Positions 53,560 to 63,659 of a stretch of 64,000 nucleotides of DNA are shown one piece after another. The notes below the pieces were generated by a model. That model was not told the DNA's origin. It did no database searches and was given only the letters and a program-made list of their open reading frames with translations. Origin of the DNA: Thiodiazotropha sp040506705 (lineage in GTDB: Bacteria > Pseudomonadota > Gammaproteobacteria > Chromatiales > Chromatiaceae); NCBI GenBank assembly GCA_040506705.1, contig JBEVWG010000012.1, forward strand, positions 48,851-112,850, in the 5' to 3' direction. How positions within the stretch are numbered: the first letter of the stretch is position 1; each line of letters begins with the position of its first letter. Position numbers and translations under genes: made by a program.

Positions 53560-54348
53560 TCAGTCGCCATCGAACACCCGCCCTATTCCTCCTAGAACTG
53601 AACCCTCACCCTTGTCACTGCCTCCGGCTGATGGTGCATTTGACAAGATTCTGTCTGCCATGCGCGAGAAGGGCAGACTCTGTAACCAGACCGTGCCATG
53701 ACCTTTCAGAGTCGCAAGAAATAACCCCTCTCCCCCAAACACCATCGATTTCAGATTACCTGAGCGCTGTATGTCATACTCCACACCACTGGTAAAGCCA
53801 ACTAAACAGCCTGTATCCACTCTTAGAGTCTCACCACTGAGTTTTTTCTCAACAATCGTACCGCCAGCCTGAATGAAGGCCATACCATCTCCCTCAAGGG
53901 CCTGGAGAATAAAGCCTTCCCCACCAAACAAACCGCTACCTATCTTCCGATTGAACGCAATATCGACTTTAGTGCCCAATGCAGCGCAGAGAAATGCATC
54001 CTTTTGACAGGTAACCTTCTCACCCAGCTGGGCCATGTTTAACGGCACAATATTCCCTGGATAGGGTGCTGAAAATGCCACACGTTGCTTAGTGGATCCC
54101 CGGTTTGTGAAATGGGTAGTGAATATCGACTCTCCGGTAAATACACGTTTGCCAGCAGAAAACAGCTTACCCATCAGCCCCTCATCAGGATTGGAGCCAT
54201 CACCCATTTTGGTTTCGAAATCTATGCCCTCCTCCATGTAGGTCATTGCACCAGCTTCAGCAATAACCGTCTCTTGTGGATCAAGCTCCACTTCCACCAA
54301 TTGCATCTCTGAACCGAGTATTTCGTAATCAACCTCATGGCAACGCAT
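53560..54348 (-). CDS. AIM24/TIGR00266-family protein
   Basis: A 262-residue all-beta soluble protein with family motifs VIAEAGAMTYMEEGIDFETK (split) near residue 30, GSGLFGGEGFILQALEGDG near 135, and GEGLFLATLKGHGTVWLQSLP near 210. The family is widespread and of unknown biochemical role (a yeast homologue is mitochondrial). It has no signal peptide. C-terminal residues are Gly/Ser-rich (GGSDKGEGSVLGG). It ends opposite cobO. Confidence 0.88.
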   Translation of the reverse strand: MRCHEVDYEILGSEMQLVEVELDPQETVIAEAGAMTYMEEGIDFETKMGDGSNPDEGLMGKLFSAGKRVFTGESIFTTHFTNRGSTKQRVAFSAPYPGNIVPLNMAQLGEKVTCQKDAFLCAALGTKVDIAFNRKIGSGLFGGEGFILQALEGDGMAFIQAGGTIVEKKLSGETLRVDTGCLVGFTSGVEYDIQRSGNLKSMVFGGEGLFLATLKGHGTVWLQSLPFSRMADRILSNAPSAGGSDKGEGSVLGGIGRVFDGD

Positions 54349-54669
54349 TTATTAAGACTCCTTTAGTGTTTATAACAATAGTAAAATTTTCTAAACTACT
54401 ATGACAACTCATGCCATATAGTGATATGTTTTAAGAGATAATTTATCGATTTGATTAAAGAACCTCTGAATAATTCAACAGCAAACATATCGTCGATCAC
54501 AAATAGCTCGATCCAAGGCACGAATCTTGGGTAATAACCCAGCTATTGGGAAGATTCACAATGTAGAGTTGTTGCATCTTGAGGGCAAGATGTCGGTCGG
54601 CGATTTGTTCATAGGTTCCTCAAATATAGGATACACATAGATGCTGATTACTATCAGGCTTCAACTGCC
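54349..54669. other. Divergent region AIM24 gene / dsbB containing a dispersed repeat
   Basis: A 321-bp gap. Its second half (54501..54620) is the longest copy of the dispersed repeat. The first half is AT-rich and should hold the AIM24-gene promoter. The dsbB promoter must lie within or after the repeat. Confidence 0.5.
54501..54620 (+). repeat. Dispersed intergenic repeat, copy B (longest)
   Basis: About 120 bp with blocks GCTCGATCCAAGGCACGAAT, GGTAATAACCCAGCTATTGG, GCATCTTGAGGGCAAGATGT and GATTTGTTCATAGGTTCCTC, shared in order with copies at 30535, 35941 and (3' part) 29638. Confidence 0.75.
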
Positions 54670-55194
54670 ATGATTCATCACCGCTCTACACCTTGGCTTA
54701 TGCTTGCAGCCAGCGCGCTACTACTTGAATTGGCAGCCCTCTATTTTCAACACGGAATGTCATTGGACCCTTGTGTCTTGTGCATATATCAACGTGTCGC
54801 TGTACTCTCTATTTTTATCGCGTCCATGATTGGCGCCAGCGCACCCCATCTACTCGTAATCCGATTAACAAGCTATCTGTTCTGGATAGCGGGTGGAGTA
54901 TGGGGTCTCTATCTGGCACTCAAGCAATCAGGGCTACAGCTTGGCATCATTCCTCCCTCCATGAGTTGTGATGTAAATGCAAAATTCCCATCCTGGTTAA
55001 AGCTGGATGAGTGGTTCCCTTCAATCTTTCAACCTTCAGGCTTCTGTGATGATATCCAGTGGGAATTCATTGGCCTGAGCATGCCTCAGTGGATGATCAT
55101 TGTCATGGCCGGGTATTTACTGATCCTCCTCATCTTCATCACATTCGACGTACGTGCATTGATCAAGCGGCGGAACAATAGCGTCTTGACTTGA
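54670..55194 (+). CDS. dsbB: Disulfide bond formation protein B
   Basis: A 174-residue membrane protein with four helices. The first redox pair is CVLC (SLDPCVLCIYQR, residues 36-39), the second pair is formed by cysteines at about 100 and 126 in the periplasmic loop (MSCDVNAKF and SGFCDDIQW). It reoxidises DsbA using quinone. No dsbA lies nearby. Confidence 0.94.
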   Translation: MIHHRSTPWLMLAASALLLELAALYFQHGMSLDPCVLCIYQRVAVLSIFIASMIGASAPHLLVIRLTSYLFWIAGGVWGLYLALKQSGLQLGIIPPSMSCDVNAKFPSWLKLDEWFPSIFQPSGFCDDIQWEFIGLSMPQWMIIVMAGYLLILLIFITFDVRALIKRRNNSVLT

Positions 55195-55359
55195 TGAGAA
55201 CAGAGACCGGTGACGCGTTTTAAATGCCATAACATCTGATGAGGAATCCAGAACTTTAGTCTACTAAAGCATCAGCAAAGATACCCCCCACGAGTGGCTA
55301 ATCAGGAACTTGCCGAGGCATGTGAGAGATGGCCTCTACTCACAATAATAGAACCTCTC

Positions 55360-56124
55360 TTATGATCCAAAATAGGTTTTGTAAAACTGTAGTGCTGCAC
55401 GACCACTTTTAGTCCCACCCCGTGCCATGGCGAACTGTTTGGCTGCCTCATGCAGTGTCTCGCGGCTCCCCTGATAATCTTTAAAGTAGTGGTCAACAAT
55501 TTCTAAATAGCCCTGCCAATTCACAGGATAGAAAGAGAGCCAAAGACCAAATCGGTCTGAAAGGGCTAACTTCTCCTCTACGGTATCACCAAGATGGAGA
55601 TCCCGCCCCACCAGGACTGCATCCTGATTATCATCCATCGACTCCGGCAGCAGGTGGCGTCGATTAGAGGTCGCATAGATCAGTATATTTTCAGGTGGCG
55701 CCTCTATAGAACCATCCAGAACACTCTTCAGCGCACGATAGGAGGCCTCCCCCTGTTCAAACGTCAAATCGTCACAAAAAACAATAAAGTACTGAGGCAG
55801 AGTTCTGATCTCGTCAACTATTTCCGGCAGCTCAACCAAATCATTTCTATCCACCTGAATCAATCGCAACCCCTGAATCTTGAACTCATTCAGAACCGCT
55901 TTGATCAGTGAGGATTTTCCGGTTCCACGAGCCCCCCAAAGTAGAGCATTGTTTGCCCCTGCACCCTTGATGAAGCGTTCAGTATTGTTTACCAACTGTT
56001 GCTTCTGTTGATCAATACCAACCAGGTGCGCCAGCTCAATCGGATCAGTGTTTTCGATCTCACGCAGGTAGGCCTTGCGGGGTCGCCAGATAGCTGCTGT
56101 ACTGTTTTGCCAATCGATTGACAT
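55360..56124 (-). CDS. DUF815-family AAA-like ATPase
   Basis: A 254-residue protein with Walker A GARGTGKSSLIKA near residue 64, Walker B-like FIVFCDDLTFE, and SNRRHLLPESM. This matches the DUF815 family of AAA+-like ATPases of unknown function. It is followed by the diguanylate cyclase upstream on the same strand with a 34-bp gap. Confidence 0.9.
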   Translation of the reverse strand: MSIDWQNSTAAIWRPRKAYLREIENTDPIELAHLVGIDQQKQQLVNNTERFIKGAGANNALLWGARGTGKSSLIKAVLNEFKIQGLRLIQVDRNDLVELPEIVDEIRTLPQYFIVFCDDLTFEQGEASYRALKSVLDGSIEAPPENILIYATSNRRHLLPESMDDNQDAVLVGRDLHLGDTVEEKLALSDRFGLWLSFYPVNWQGYLEIVDHYFKDYQGSRETLHEAAKQFAMARGGTKSGRAALQFYKTYFGS

Positions 56125-56158
56125 GATTTTTCCTCAGTAGCAGTTAATCTGTTGCCAC

Positions 56159-57574
56159 TCAGCTATCTGCAACTACGACGCAGTTACGACCCTTTGCTTT
56201 AGCTGCATAGAGTGCATCGTCAGTACGCTTGAGACAGTTACTAAGCAACTCACCAGCTTGAAACAGAGAGACACCAAAACTGGCGGTAATGGAGAGCTGC
56301 TTGTCGATCAGTGTCATTGGATTGCTAGCCAGATCATCACATAGCCGTTGCGCAAGAGATAGCGCATCAGCAAGTTGGGTTTCAGGGCAGAGGATTATAA
56401 ACTCCTCTCCCCCCCAACGTCCGAGTTCATCTGCATCCCTAATCTGGGCTTGCAACTGCTTTACGATATATTTCAATACCTGATCGCCAATATCGTGACC
56501 ATAGGTGTCATTGATCTGCTTGAAGTAATCAATATCCAGCAGAATGAGGCAAAAACTACTGGAGCCACGCTCACTCTGGGAAACCACCTGCTCCAGTCTT
56601 CTGCTCATGGCACGCCGATTGAGGGAATTAGTGAGGTAGTCAATGCGTGACGTCTCTTCCAGCATACGCTCCACATTTTTTCTTTCAGCTATCTCTTTCA
56701 GCAATTTTTCATTGGTTTGCACCAATTCCATAGTTCTGGTCTCAACCCGCTCCTCCAGCTCTTCATGTGCACTATAAAGCTCAAGCTGATTGCTTTTGAT
56801 CTGTTGCTGCTTGGCCTCAAGACGTTTCGACATCATGTCGAACGATTGTGCCAACTGATCCAGTTCGTCACCATTGGTATGCGTGTCACTCATCTGCTCT
56901 GCGGGTGCGATTTGGGCAAATCGAGTGGCCAGCGAGGTAATACGCTGGGTGAAGTTATGTGAGAGTAGTCGACTGAATATCATTGCCAGGGTAATTGAGA
57001 GGACCAATGATAAAAAACCAGCCAGCCGGATATGTTCGAACTTACTTTTCACCTCATCCGCACGCATATCGATGCCGACAAGATACTCATCTTCTCCTGT
57101 TTCTACTGGAGAGTAGCCGGAAAGAAAAAACCCCCAGCGATCCCCAGTAATCTCCTTATCAACTGAAGGGCGTAAAAACCCATCCATCATCGTAATCAGA
57201 TCAGGCTCATACTCCTCTCCTGGTGATGCAGGCTCCTGCATATCGGAATCGAGTACAAAAACAGCTTTATCGCCAACTTTACGCATCACATAGATAAAAG
57301 CGATATCGGGATTTGTTTTTACATAGCCACGTAGCAGAGCTACATACTCTTTATAGCTGGCCAGAGACATATCCTGCTCATTACGAATCGTATCGAGTTC
57401 AGCATTTTCAAAACCATGACTGATCAGCGCAGCACTGTTCTTCAGCCGGGATTGCAGTGCGCTCATCAAATTTTCTATCGCACTCTGATAGAAGTAACTG
57501 CCAACACTCCCGGAAACCAGGACGATTGCGGCAAAGTGGCTGAGAAACAGCTTGGTTTGGATTGTAAGTCTCAT
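56159..57574 (-). CDS. Membrane-bound diguanylate cyclase (HAMP-GGDEF)
   Basis: A 471-residue protein from the ATG at 57574. First helix at residues 8-27, periplasmic sensor of about 160 residues, second helix near 190-205, HAMP domain, coiled coil, and a GGDEF domain with active-site GGEEF (RWGGEEFIILCPE) near residue 375; it makes cyclic di-GMP. An alternative start at 57658 would overlap yejF by 50 bases and give a weak N-terminus. The signal is unknown. Confidence 0.9.
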   Translation of the reverse strand: MRLTIQTKLFLSHFAAIVLVSGSVGSYFYQSAIENLMSALQSRLKNSAALISHGFENAELDTIRNEQDMSLASYKEYVALLRGYVKTNPDIAFIYVMRKVGDKAVFVLDSDMQEPASPGEEYEPDLITMMDGFLRPSVDKEITGDRWGFFLSGYSPVETGEDEYLVGIDMRADEVKSKFEHIRLAGFLSLVLSITLAMIFSRLLSHNFTQRITSLATRFAQIAPAEQMSDTHTNGDELDQLAQSFDMMSKRLEAKQQQIKSNQLELYSAHEELEERVETRTMELVQTNEKLLKEIAERKNVERMLEETSRIDYLTNSLNRRAMSRRLEQVVSQSERGSSSFCLILLDIDYFKQINDTYGHDIGDQVLKYIVKQLQAQIRDADELGRWGGEEFIILCPETQLADALSLAQRLCDDLASNPMTLIDKQLSITASFGVSLFQAGELLSNCLKRTDDALYAAKAKGRNCVVVADS

Positions 57575-57608
57575 CGGCAGGATACAGTAACAATCTTTAT
57601 TTATGGTT

Positions 57609-59237
57609 TTAGAGGGGTACTCTGGGCACAGCAGCAATGAGTTGCTGTGTATAGTCATTTTGCGGACGATTTACAATATCTTCCGTGAGTCCCTGCTCGA
57701 CGATCCTACCCTGATACATCACTGCAGTACGGTCACTCACATACTCAACAACACCAATGTTGTGGGTAATAAAGAGTAAAGTCAAACTGTGCTGCCGCCG
57801 AAGCTCCAGTAGCATTTTGAGTATTTCAGCCTGAACAGAAACATCAAGCGCACTGGTGATTTCGTCACATACAATAAAAGAGGGATTGAGCGACAATGCC
57901 CGGGCAATCCCTATCCGCTGTCGCTGTCCACCTGAGAACTCATGGGGATAACGCCATAGGGCATCCTCCTCCATCTGAACCTGCCTTAACAAGTCCCGCG
58001 CAATTTCAATTCGCTCATCGCGACTCTCACCAATCCTATGAACTTTCATCGGTTCGGTGAGGATGGCAGCAATACTCAAGCGGGGGTTCAGTGAGGAGAT
58101 CGGATCCTGGAAAATGATCTGCATATTACGGCGAAAGCGACGTAACTGGCTTCGATTCATCTCTGTGATGTCTGTGTTATCAAAGGCTATCTGACCCGAT
58201 GTTGGTTCGGTAAGTCTCAGAATTCCACGCCCCAATGTGGTCTTGCCACTGCCCGACTCGCCCACCAGAGCGAGGATCTGTCCGCGGGGAATCTCCAGAT
58301 CGACACCATCAACAGCCCGGACTTTATCCACTACCCGGCGTAACAATCCTTTACGCACAGGAAAGTGGATCTCCAGATTAGACAATCTGATCAGTGGCTG
58401 TTGATCCTCCAGCGGCTTGTGGGGCTGGCTCCGGGCAAGGTTTTCAGGCAGTGCAGCGATCAGTGACTGAGTATATCGATGTCCGGGAGAGTGGATGATC
58501 TGTTCTGTCTTGCCGGTCTCCACCAGTTTGCCATTCTGCATGACGCCAACCCGATCAGCGATTTCTGAAACCACCCCAAAGTCATGGGTAATAAAAAGTA
58601 TCGCCATCCCAGTGCGCTCCTGCAGCGCTTTCATCAATCTCAGGATCTCTCGCTGTACCGTAACATCCAAAGCCGTTGTAGGCTCATCAGCAATCAAAAG
58701 GTCGGGCTCACAGGCCATCGCCATGGCTATCATCACACGTTGGCGCTGTCCACCAGAGAGTTGATGAGGGTAACTGTTGACCCGCGTCTCCGGGTCAGGC
58801 ACCTGCACCTCTCGTAACGCATTCATTACACGTGCCCAGGCCTCTGCATTGGAGAGTTGAGGAAAATGGAGTCTTACAGCCTCCAGAATCTGTTCACCGA
58901 TGGTAAAAACAGGATTCAGGGAGCTCATCGGCTCCTGAAATATCATGGCGATACGACCACCGCGCACCTGCCGCATATCCGCCTCACTGAGCAGTGTTAG
59001 ATCGTCAGCCTCCCCATCACCCGTTGTAAAGAGGATTTCGCCACTGTAGGTGCTCAGTGCCGTTTCAGGTAACAGGCGCATTATGGATAGTGCGGTAATC
59101 GATTTACCGCTACCGGACTCCCCTACCAAACAGAAAGTCTCGCCGCGGTCGATTTGGAAATCGATACTATCCACTGCCTTGATGGGTTCAGGCTGGTGCT
59201 TAAACCAGACTTTTAAATCTTTTACAGACAGCAGCAT
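57609..59237 (-). CDS. yejF: Peptide ABC transporter ATP-binding protein with two ATPase domains (YejF type)
   Basis: A 542-residue fusion of two ATPases, each with GESGSGK(S/T) and a signature (LSGGQRQR; FSGGQRQR) plus Walker B (LLIADEPTTALD; FIVCDEITSALD). The first half ends in an OppD-like sequence. It drives the YejABEF oligopeptide importer. Its ATG overlaps the yejE stop by one base. Confidence 0.93.
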   Translation of the reverse strand: MLLSVKDLKVWFKHQPEPIKAVDSIDFQIDRGETFCLVGESGSGKSITALSIMRLLPETALSTYSGEILFTTGDGEADDLTLLSEADMRQVRGGRIAMIFQEPMSSLNPVFTIGEQILEAVRLHFPQLSNAEAWARVMNALREVQVPDPETRVNSYPHQLSGGQRQRVMIAMAMACEPDLLIADEPTTALDVTVQREILRLMKALQERTGMAILFITHDFGVVSEIADRVGVMQNGKLVETGKTEQIIHSPGHRYTQSLIAALPENLARSQPHKPLEDQQPLIRLSNLEIHFPVRKGLLRRVVDKVRAVDGVDLEIPRGQILALVGESGSGKTTLGRGILRLTEPTSGQIAFDNTDITEMNRSQLRRFRRNMQIIFQDPISSLNPRLSIAAILTEPMKVHRIGESRDERIEIARDLLRQVQMEEDALWRYPHEFSGGQRQRIGIARALSLNPSFIVCDEITSALDVSVQAEILKMLLELRRQHSLTLLFITHNIGVVEYVSDRTAVMYQGRIVEQGLTEDIVNRPQNDYTQQLIAAVPRVPL

Positions 59238-60403
59238 CAGTTTGACTTGCTCAAATAGGGATCGATGGCGTCTCTTAATGATTCACCGATCAGGTTATAG
59301 GCAAATACCGTAAAAAAGATTGCCCCGCCGGGAAATGCCGCCATCCACCAATTGAATCGGGATGATTGCACCGCCTGGTTGAGCATCTCACCCCAGGATG
59401 GATCGTCCACTAAACCAAGCCCGAGAAAGCTCAAGGTTGCTTCAGCAAGAATTGCGGAGGCCACACCAAAACTCGCAGCCACCAAAACTGGCCCCATCCC
59501 ATTCGGCAACATATGCCGAAACAGAATTGAGTGGAGTGGTAGCCCTGCCGCCTCAGCCGATTGAACAAAATCCTGCCGGCGCAGACGTAAAAACTCAGCA
59601 CGAACATAGCGGGCAAAACCGGGCCAGCTGGTAATGCCTATGATGACCATCATGATATAGAGACTGCGTCCAAAAAAGGCAACAAATGTAAGTAATAGAA
59701 ATAGAGTTGGGACAGCTTCAAATATCTCTACCAGGCGCATACCCAGCATATCGACAATGCCAGAAAAGTACCCCATCAAGCCACCGATAATCACCCCGAG
59801 TACCATCGCTATTCCGGTTGCAACAAAGCCGATACCCAAAGCGATTCTGGAGGCATGTATCATACGACTGAGGACGTCAGCGCCATTTTGTTCAGTACCA
59901 AACCAATGGCTGCGATGCTGTTGAGACAAAGGCGCTTCGAGACCCGTGTCACCGAGATCCCGCTGATAGTCCTTAGGTGAGTAAGGAACCGGCGCGTAGA
60001 CAACCCAATCGTAATCGCCCTGTTGTTCAGCTACTCGATATTGCTCATAGATCACCAGCTTTGGCGGGGCAACAAAACTGTAGGCCAGTACGCCTCCTAT
60101 ACCCAGTAAGCAGAAATAAACCACCATTTTTCGTGCTGTAGCGATTCGCCAGGGTAAGACAATGAGCAGACTGGCAAAGGCACTCAGAAAAAGTACATCT
60201 TCAGCTTCAAGGTAGGTTAATACCGGGCTCGATATGACACCTTGTTGACTGAGCAAGAGAGGGAAGCTGCTCGCCAGAAAGGGGGCGAATATTCCGACCA
60301 GCGCCAACAGAGCAACCCATGACAGTCCCAAGCGGGCCCCCCAACGGATGAAGGTTTGCCCTAAAATCTTTCGCCAATAGCTCTGACGTTGCCGATCAGT
60401 CAT
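59237..60403 (-). CDS. yejE: Peptide ABC transporter permease (YejE type)
   Basis: A 388-residue permease with the EAA loop AEAAGLPLHSILFRHMLP and N-terminal OppC-like part. It is longer than typical YejE because of two extra hydrophobic segments and a soluble loop at about residues 60-150. It overlaps yejB by eight bases. Confidence 0.92.
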   Translation of the reverse strand: MTDRQRQSYWRKILGQTFIRWGARLGLSWVALLALVGIFAPFLASSFPLLLSQQGVISSPVLTYLEAEDVLFLSAFASLLIVLPWRIATARKMVVYFCLLGIGGVLAYSFVAPPKLVIYEQYRVAEQQGDYDWVVYAPVPYSPKDYQRDLGDTGLEAPLSQQHRSHWFGTEQNGADVLSRMIHASRIALGIGFVATGIAMVLGVIIGGLMGYFSGIVDMLGMRLVEIFEAVPTLFLLLTFVAFFGRSLYIMMVIIGITSWPGFARYVRAEFLRLRRQDFVQSAEAAGLPLHSILFRHMLPNGMGPVLVAASFGVASAILAEATLSFLGLGLVDDPSWGEMLNQAVQSSRFNWWMAAFPGGAIFFTVFAYNLIGESLRDAIDPYLSKSN

Positions 60404-61781
60404 AACTCACCCTCGGATCGGCCAGTGCATAGAGGATATCGGCCATCAGATAGCCAAACAGGGTCAATAGACCACCGATCAGGGTAATCGACAATACCAG
60501 CTCTCTATCCCGGGTCTGCACAGCCTCCACCGCCAACTTACCCATTCCCTCAATACTGAAGATACTCTCCACAATGACAGAACCTGCCAATAGACTGGGT
60601 AAAAGACTCGCCGCAACGGTTATCAAAGGCAGCAGGCTGTTTCTAAAGACATGCCGCCACAGTACGACTGATTCAGACAAACCCTTTGCCCGAGCGGTGC
60701 GGGCGTAATCGGAGAGCAGATTCTCAAGCACTGAGGTTCGGGTTAATTTGGCAAGTCCGGCAAACCCCCCATAGGAGAGGCACAATACAGGCAGGGCCAA
60801 ATGCCATAAACGGTCGACCAGAAACCCTCTGAGCCAGCTCCCCTGCATCCCATACACTGCCAACATCAGACCAACCAGTAGACCGGTGGTGAGAAATCCC
60901 AATTGGCGCATCAAAATATAGTTGGTACTGGCCAACCAACCGGCTAGCAAAGCGAATAGTGTCGGTATGAAGATAAAAAGTGATAACGCATGTTCCGCCT
61001 CAGGTAAGGCCTGAACCATTAAAACCCCCAGCCCTCCCCAGCAGAGTGCGAGAAAGCCTACTCTGAGTGGTTTTGAGGTATTGCGGCTGATTGTCAGAAA
61101 CAGCGCTGCCGCTAACAGCACACTGACAAACAGCAAAGCCACATCCCATAGACTCGACCAATGGGGTAGAAACACCTGATCCATTGCCAGACGATCACTC
61201 AAACCGGCTGTCGGGAACCAGTGCCAATACTGCTGATTGGCAAAAAATCCAATCAACAGCACACCGGCCAACATGGTCGGCACCGACCAGAGCCCCAACA
61301 TCACAATACCACTGCTGACATCGAACGAACGCCCCCGCTCGACAGCCGCTCGAACCCCCACCAGCAGAGCCAGCATATAGACCAGGGGGATACTCAGTAC
61401 ATTCAGCAGAATGGTTATCGGTACCCGTTCAGCCAGCAGATCAGTTACCGGACGCCCATAGCGAAAACTGCGCCCAAAATCGGCTCCTTTGGTGAATGAA
61501 AAACCACTCACACTATTCTCTTCATCGAAGACAAATCCGACGGGCGAGACGTTATTCAGCCAGCGAAAATATTGCAGATATGGTGGATCATCGAGACCGT
61601 AGAGCCGATTATAGTAAGCCTCTATCTCTCGCTTCGCTTCGGGATCGAGATTTTGCCCTTCAACCAGACTCTGAGCACTGATACCACCGGGGGAAGAGGC
61701 CATAACGACAAACACCACCAGGGTAATCCCCAGTAAGGTGGGAATCATCAACAGCACTCTTCGAAACAGATAGGTCAGCAT
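60396..61781 (-). CDS. yejB: Peptide ABC transporter permease (YejB type), enlarged
   Basis: A 461-residue permease, about 100 residues longer than usual YejB. The extra part, at about residues 215-310, adds several hydrophobic helices (VALLFVSVLLAAALFLTI, VGFLALCWGGLGVLMV, LFIFIPTLFALLAGWLA). The OppB-like core and EAA loop (ARAKGLSESVVLWRHVFRNS) are intact. Confidence 0.92.
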   Translation of the reverse strand: MLTYLFRRVLLMIPTLLGITLVVFVVMASSPGGISAQSLVEGQNLDPEAKREIEAYYNRLYGLDDPPYLQYFRWLNNVSPVGFVFDEENSVSGFSFTKGADFGRSFRYGRPVTDLLAERVPITILLNVLSIPLVYMLALLVGVRAAVERGRSFDVSSGIVMLGLWSVPTMLAGVLLIGFFANQQYWHWFPTAGLSDRLAMDQVFLPHWSSLWDVALLFVSVLLAAALFLTISRNTSKPLRVGFLALCWGGLGVLMVQALPEAEHALSLFIFIPTLFALLAGWLASTNYILMRQLGFLTTGLLVGLMLAVYGMQGSWLRGFLVDRLWHLALPVLCLSYGGFAGLAKLTRTSVLENLLSDYARTARAKGLSESVVLWRHVFRNSLLPLITVAASLLPSLLAGSVIVESIFSIEGMGKLAVEAVQTRDRELVLSITLIGGLLTLFGYLMADILYALADPRVSYD

Positions 61782-61787
61782 AAAGAA

Positions 61788-63659
61788 TTACTGCTTGTAT
61801 CGCTGTTCGTTGATCGGTACATAAGTCTCAACCGGTAGGCTTCCCAGATTCAGGCCGAGCTTGGTTGAGACTATATTTCGCAAACGTCGATCGATAAAAA
61901 CCAGGCTTTTACTCCGTTTGAGGAATGTATAGGGCTGGTCTCTGAAGAGCGTTTTCTCAGCATCCCGCCACAAAGGCATGCGCTTCTCCTCATCCACTGT
62001 AGCCCGTGCTTCATCGATCAGCTTATCCAGCTGAGGATTTGAATAGCCGGTGAAATTATTGCCACCATCCGCAATCTGACTGCTGTGAAACATCTGATAG
62101 AGATCGGTTTCAAGGCCACTGGTCCAGCCCAGGGTAATCGCATCAAAATCACGCTTTTTCATCAAGTCGATCATCACCGACCACTCTGTAGGCTTAGGCT
62201 GTAACTGAATACCGGCTCGGGCTAACAGGTCTTTGATGAACAGCACCATACGGTTGGTGTCATCGTTGCCTTGAAAATAGACCAAGTCAAACTCAAAGGG
62301 CTCACCCTTTTCATCTTCGAGTACCCCATCACCGTCACTATCGGCGTATCCGGCCTCTTTCAGCAGTGCCATTGCTTTTGCCTGATCATAGGCTCGCGGC
62401 ATCAGATCAGGATCATGTTGCTTACTGCCACTGCTGAATGGACTGATCGCCACGTCTGCATAACCCAGAAAAATCTCCTCATTGATACGTTCACGATCTA
62501 TCAGATAAGTCATTGCCTGCCGCACTCTGACATCAGCAAAGCGGGTAGCTTTCCCCTTTCTCTCCTGATTCCATCCGATATAGCTATATCCCGCGACGGG
62601 ACTCATGTACTCCCAATGTTCAGCCTTTTTATCCAAATCCTGATCATCCACCAGTTGTTTATACTCCCTGGGTTTAGAGACATAAGTATCGATCTCTCCA
62701 TTACGAAAGGTAGTCAGTCGCGCGCTATCATTTTCAATAACCCGCCAGATCAGACGATTGTAGGGTGGTTGTACCATCCCCCAATAGCGGGGATTACGCT
62801 GCAGCTCGATTATGCCTTTGTCAGGCGACCAGTTGCTCGGATCCTCCAGACGATATGGTCCGGAACCAAGCAACAAGCCTTTTGACTGATTGAAACTGTT
62901 CGGCTCTTTCAGATAGGGCTCATAGAAGTGCTTCGGCATCACAGAGAGTCCACCAGCCAGGGAGAGGGCATTGAAATAGGGCTCAGCGAACTGAAACCGC
63001 ACTGTCAGCGGATCCAGTACCTCAACAGATTCGATCTTCTCATAATAGGCCCGCTCCCTCGGCGCCTGTATTGCCGGATTCATGATAAATTGAAAGGTAA
63101 ACGCAACATCTTCAGCAGTGAGGGGTTTACCATCTGAAAACTGCAGACCCTCACGAAGTTTAAAGACAAAGGTCAGACCATCATCACTGACTTGCCACTC
63201 TTTGGCGAGCAAGCCTTCCCACTCCAGAGTATCGGCATTGCGAGTCAGCAGACTCTCAAGGATATAACCCTGTACAGTGGATGAATAGGCATCTTCAGAT
63301 ATAAAGGGGGTAAGGGATTTCAGGTTCACGCCAAAGGATCTGACCAACCAGTCCCCTTCAGCATAATCCCCTTTTTGAGTTGCCTGATAGGCCCTCTGGA
63401 AAGCCGCAGGCACAGCTTCGTTTTCATCTGACGCTGCACCTGAAGCAACAGTGACCCCCTCAGAGACCCGTCTGCCCAGCGACCTGATTTGAACATTCAT
63501 CTCGCGAATATCTGTCGCCTGTTCGCGCATCAGCTGTTCCATTTGCGCCATCTTTTGCCACTGCCGGTCAACCATGTACATGGCGAGAATCAGGGTAATG
63601 AGTATCGCGACCAGTCCACCAAAGTAGAGGATGTCCCGGCCGTTTAGACGATGCTGCAT
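61788..63659 (-). CDS. yejA: Membrane-anchored peptide-binding protein (YejA type)
   Basis: A 623-residue family-5 substrate-binding protein. Instead of a cleaved signal it has a membrane helix (about 13-28) followed by a predicted coiled coil (about 30-65), then the binding domain (WLVRSFGVNLKSLTPFISED to the end), with typical motifs NPAIQAPRERAYY and VRQAMTYLIDRERINE. Includes a DSDGDGVLEDE loop of EF-hand type. First gene of yejABEF; a 341-bp non-coding stretch precedes it. Confidence 0.9.
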   Translation of the reverse strand: MQHRLNGRDILYFGGLVAILITLILAMYMVDRQWQKMAQMEQLMREQATDIREMNVQIRSLGRRVSEGVTVASGAASDENEAVPAAFQRAYQATQKGDYAEGDWLVRSFGVNLKSLTPFISEDAYSSTVQGYILESLLTRNADTLEWEGLLAKEWQVSDDGLTFVFKLREGLQFSDGKPLTAEDVAFTFQFIMNPAIQAPRERAYYEKIESVEVLDPLTVRFQFAEPYFNALSLAGGLSVMPKHFYEPYLKEPNSFNQSKGLLLGSGPYRLEDPSNWSPDKGIIELQRNPRYWGMVQPPYNRLIWRVIENDSARLTTFRNGEIDTYVSKPREYKQLVDDQDLDKKAEHWEYMSPVAGYSYIGWNQERKGKATRFADVRVRQAMTYLIDRERINEEIFLGYADVAISPFSSGSKQHDPDLMPRAYDQAKAMALLKEAGYADSDGDGVLEDEKGEPFEFDLVYFQGNDDTNRMVLFIKDLLARAGIQLQPKPTEWSVMIDLMKKRDFDAITLGWTSGLETDLYQMFHSSQIADGGNNFTGYSNPQLDKLIDEARATVDEEKRMPLWRDAEKTLFRDQPYTFLKRSKSLVFIDRRLRNIVSTKLGLNLGSLPVETYVPINEQRYKQ

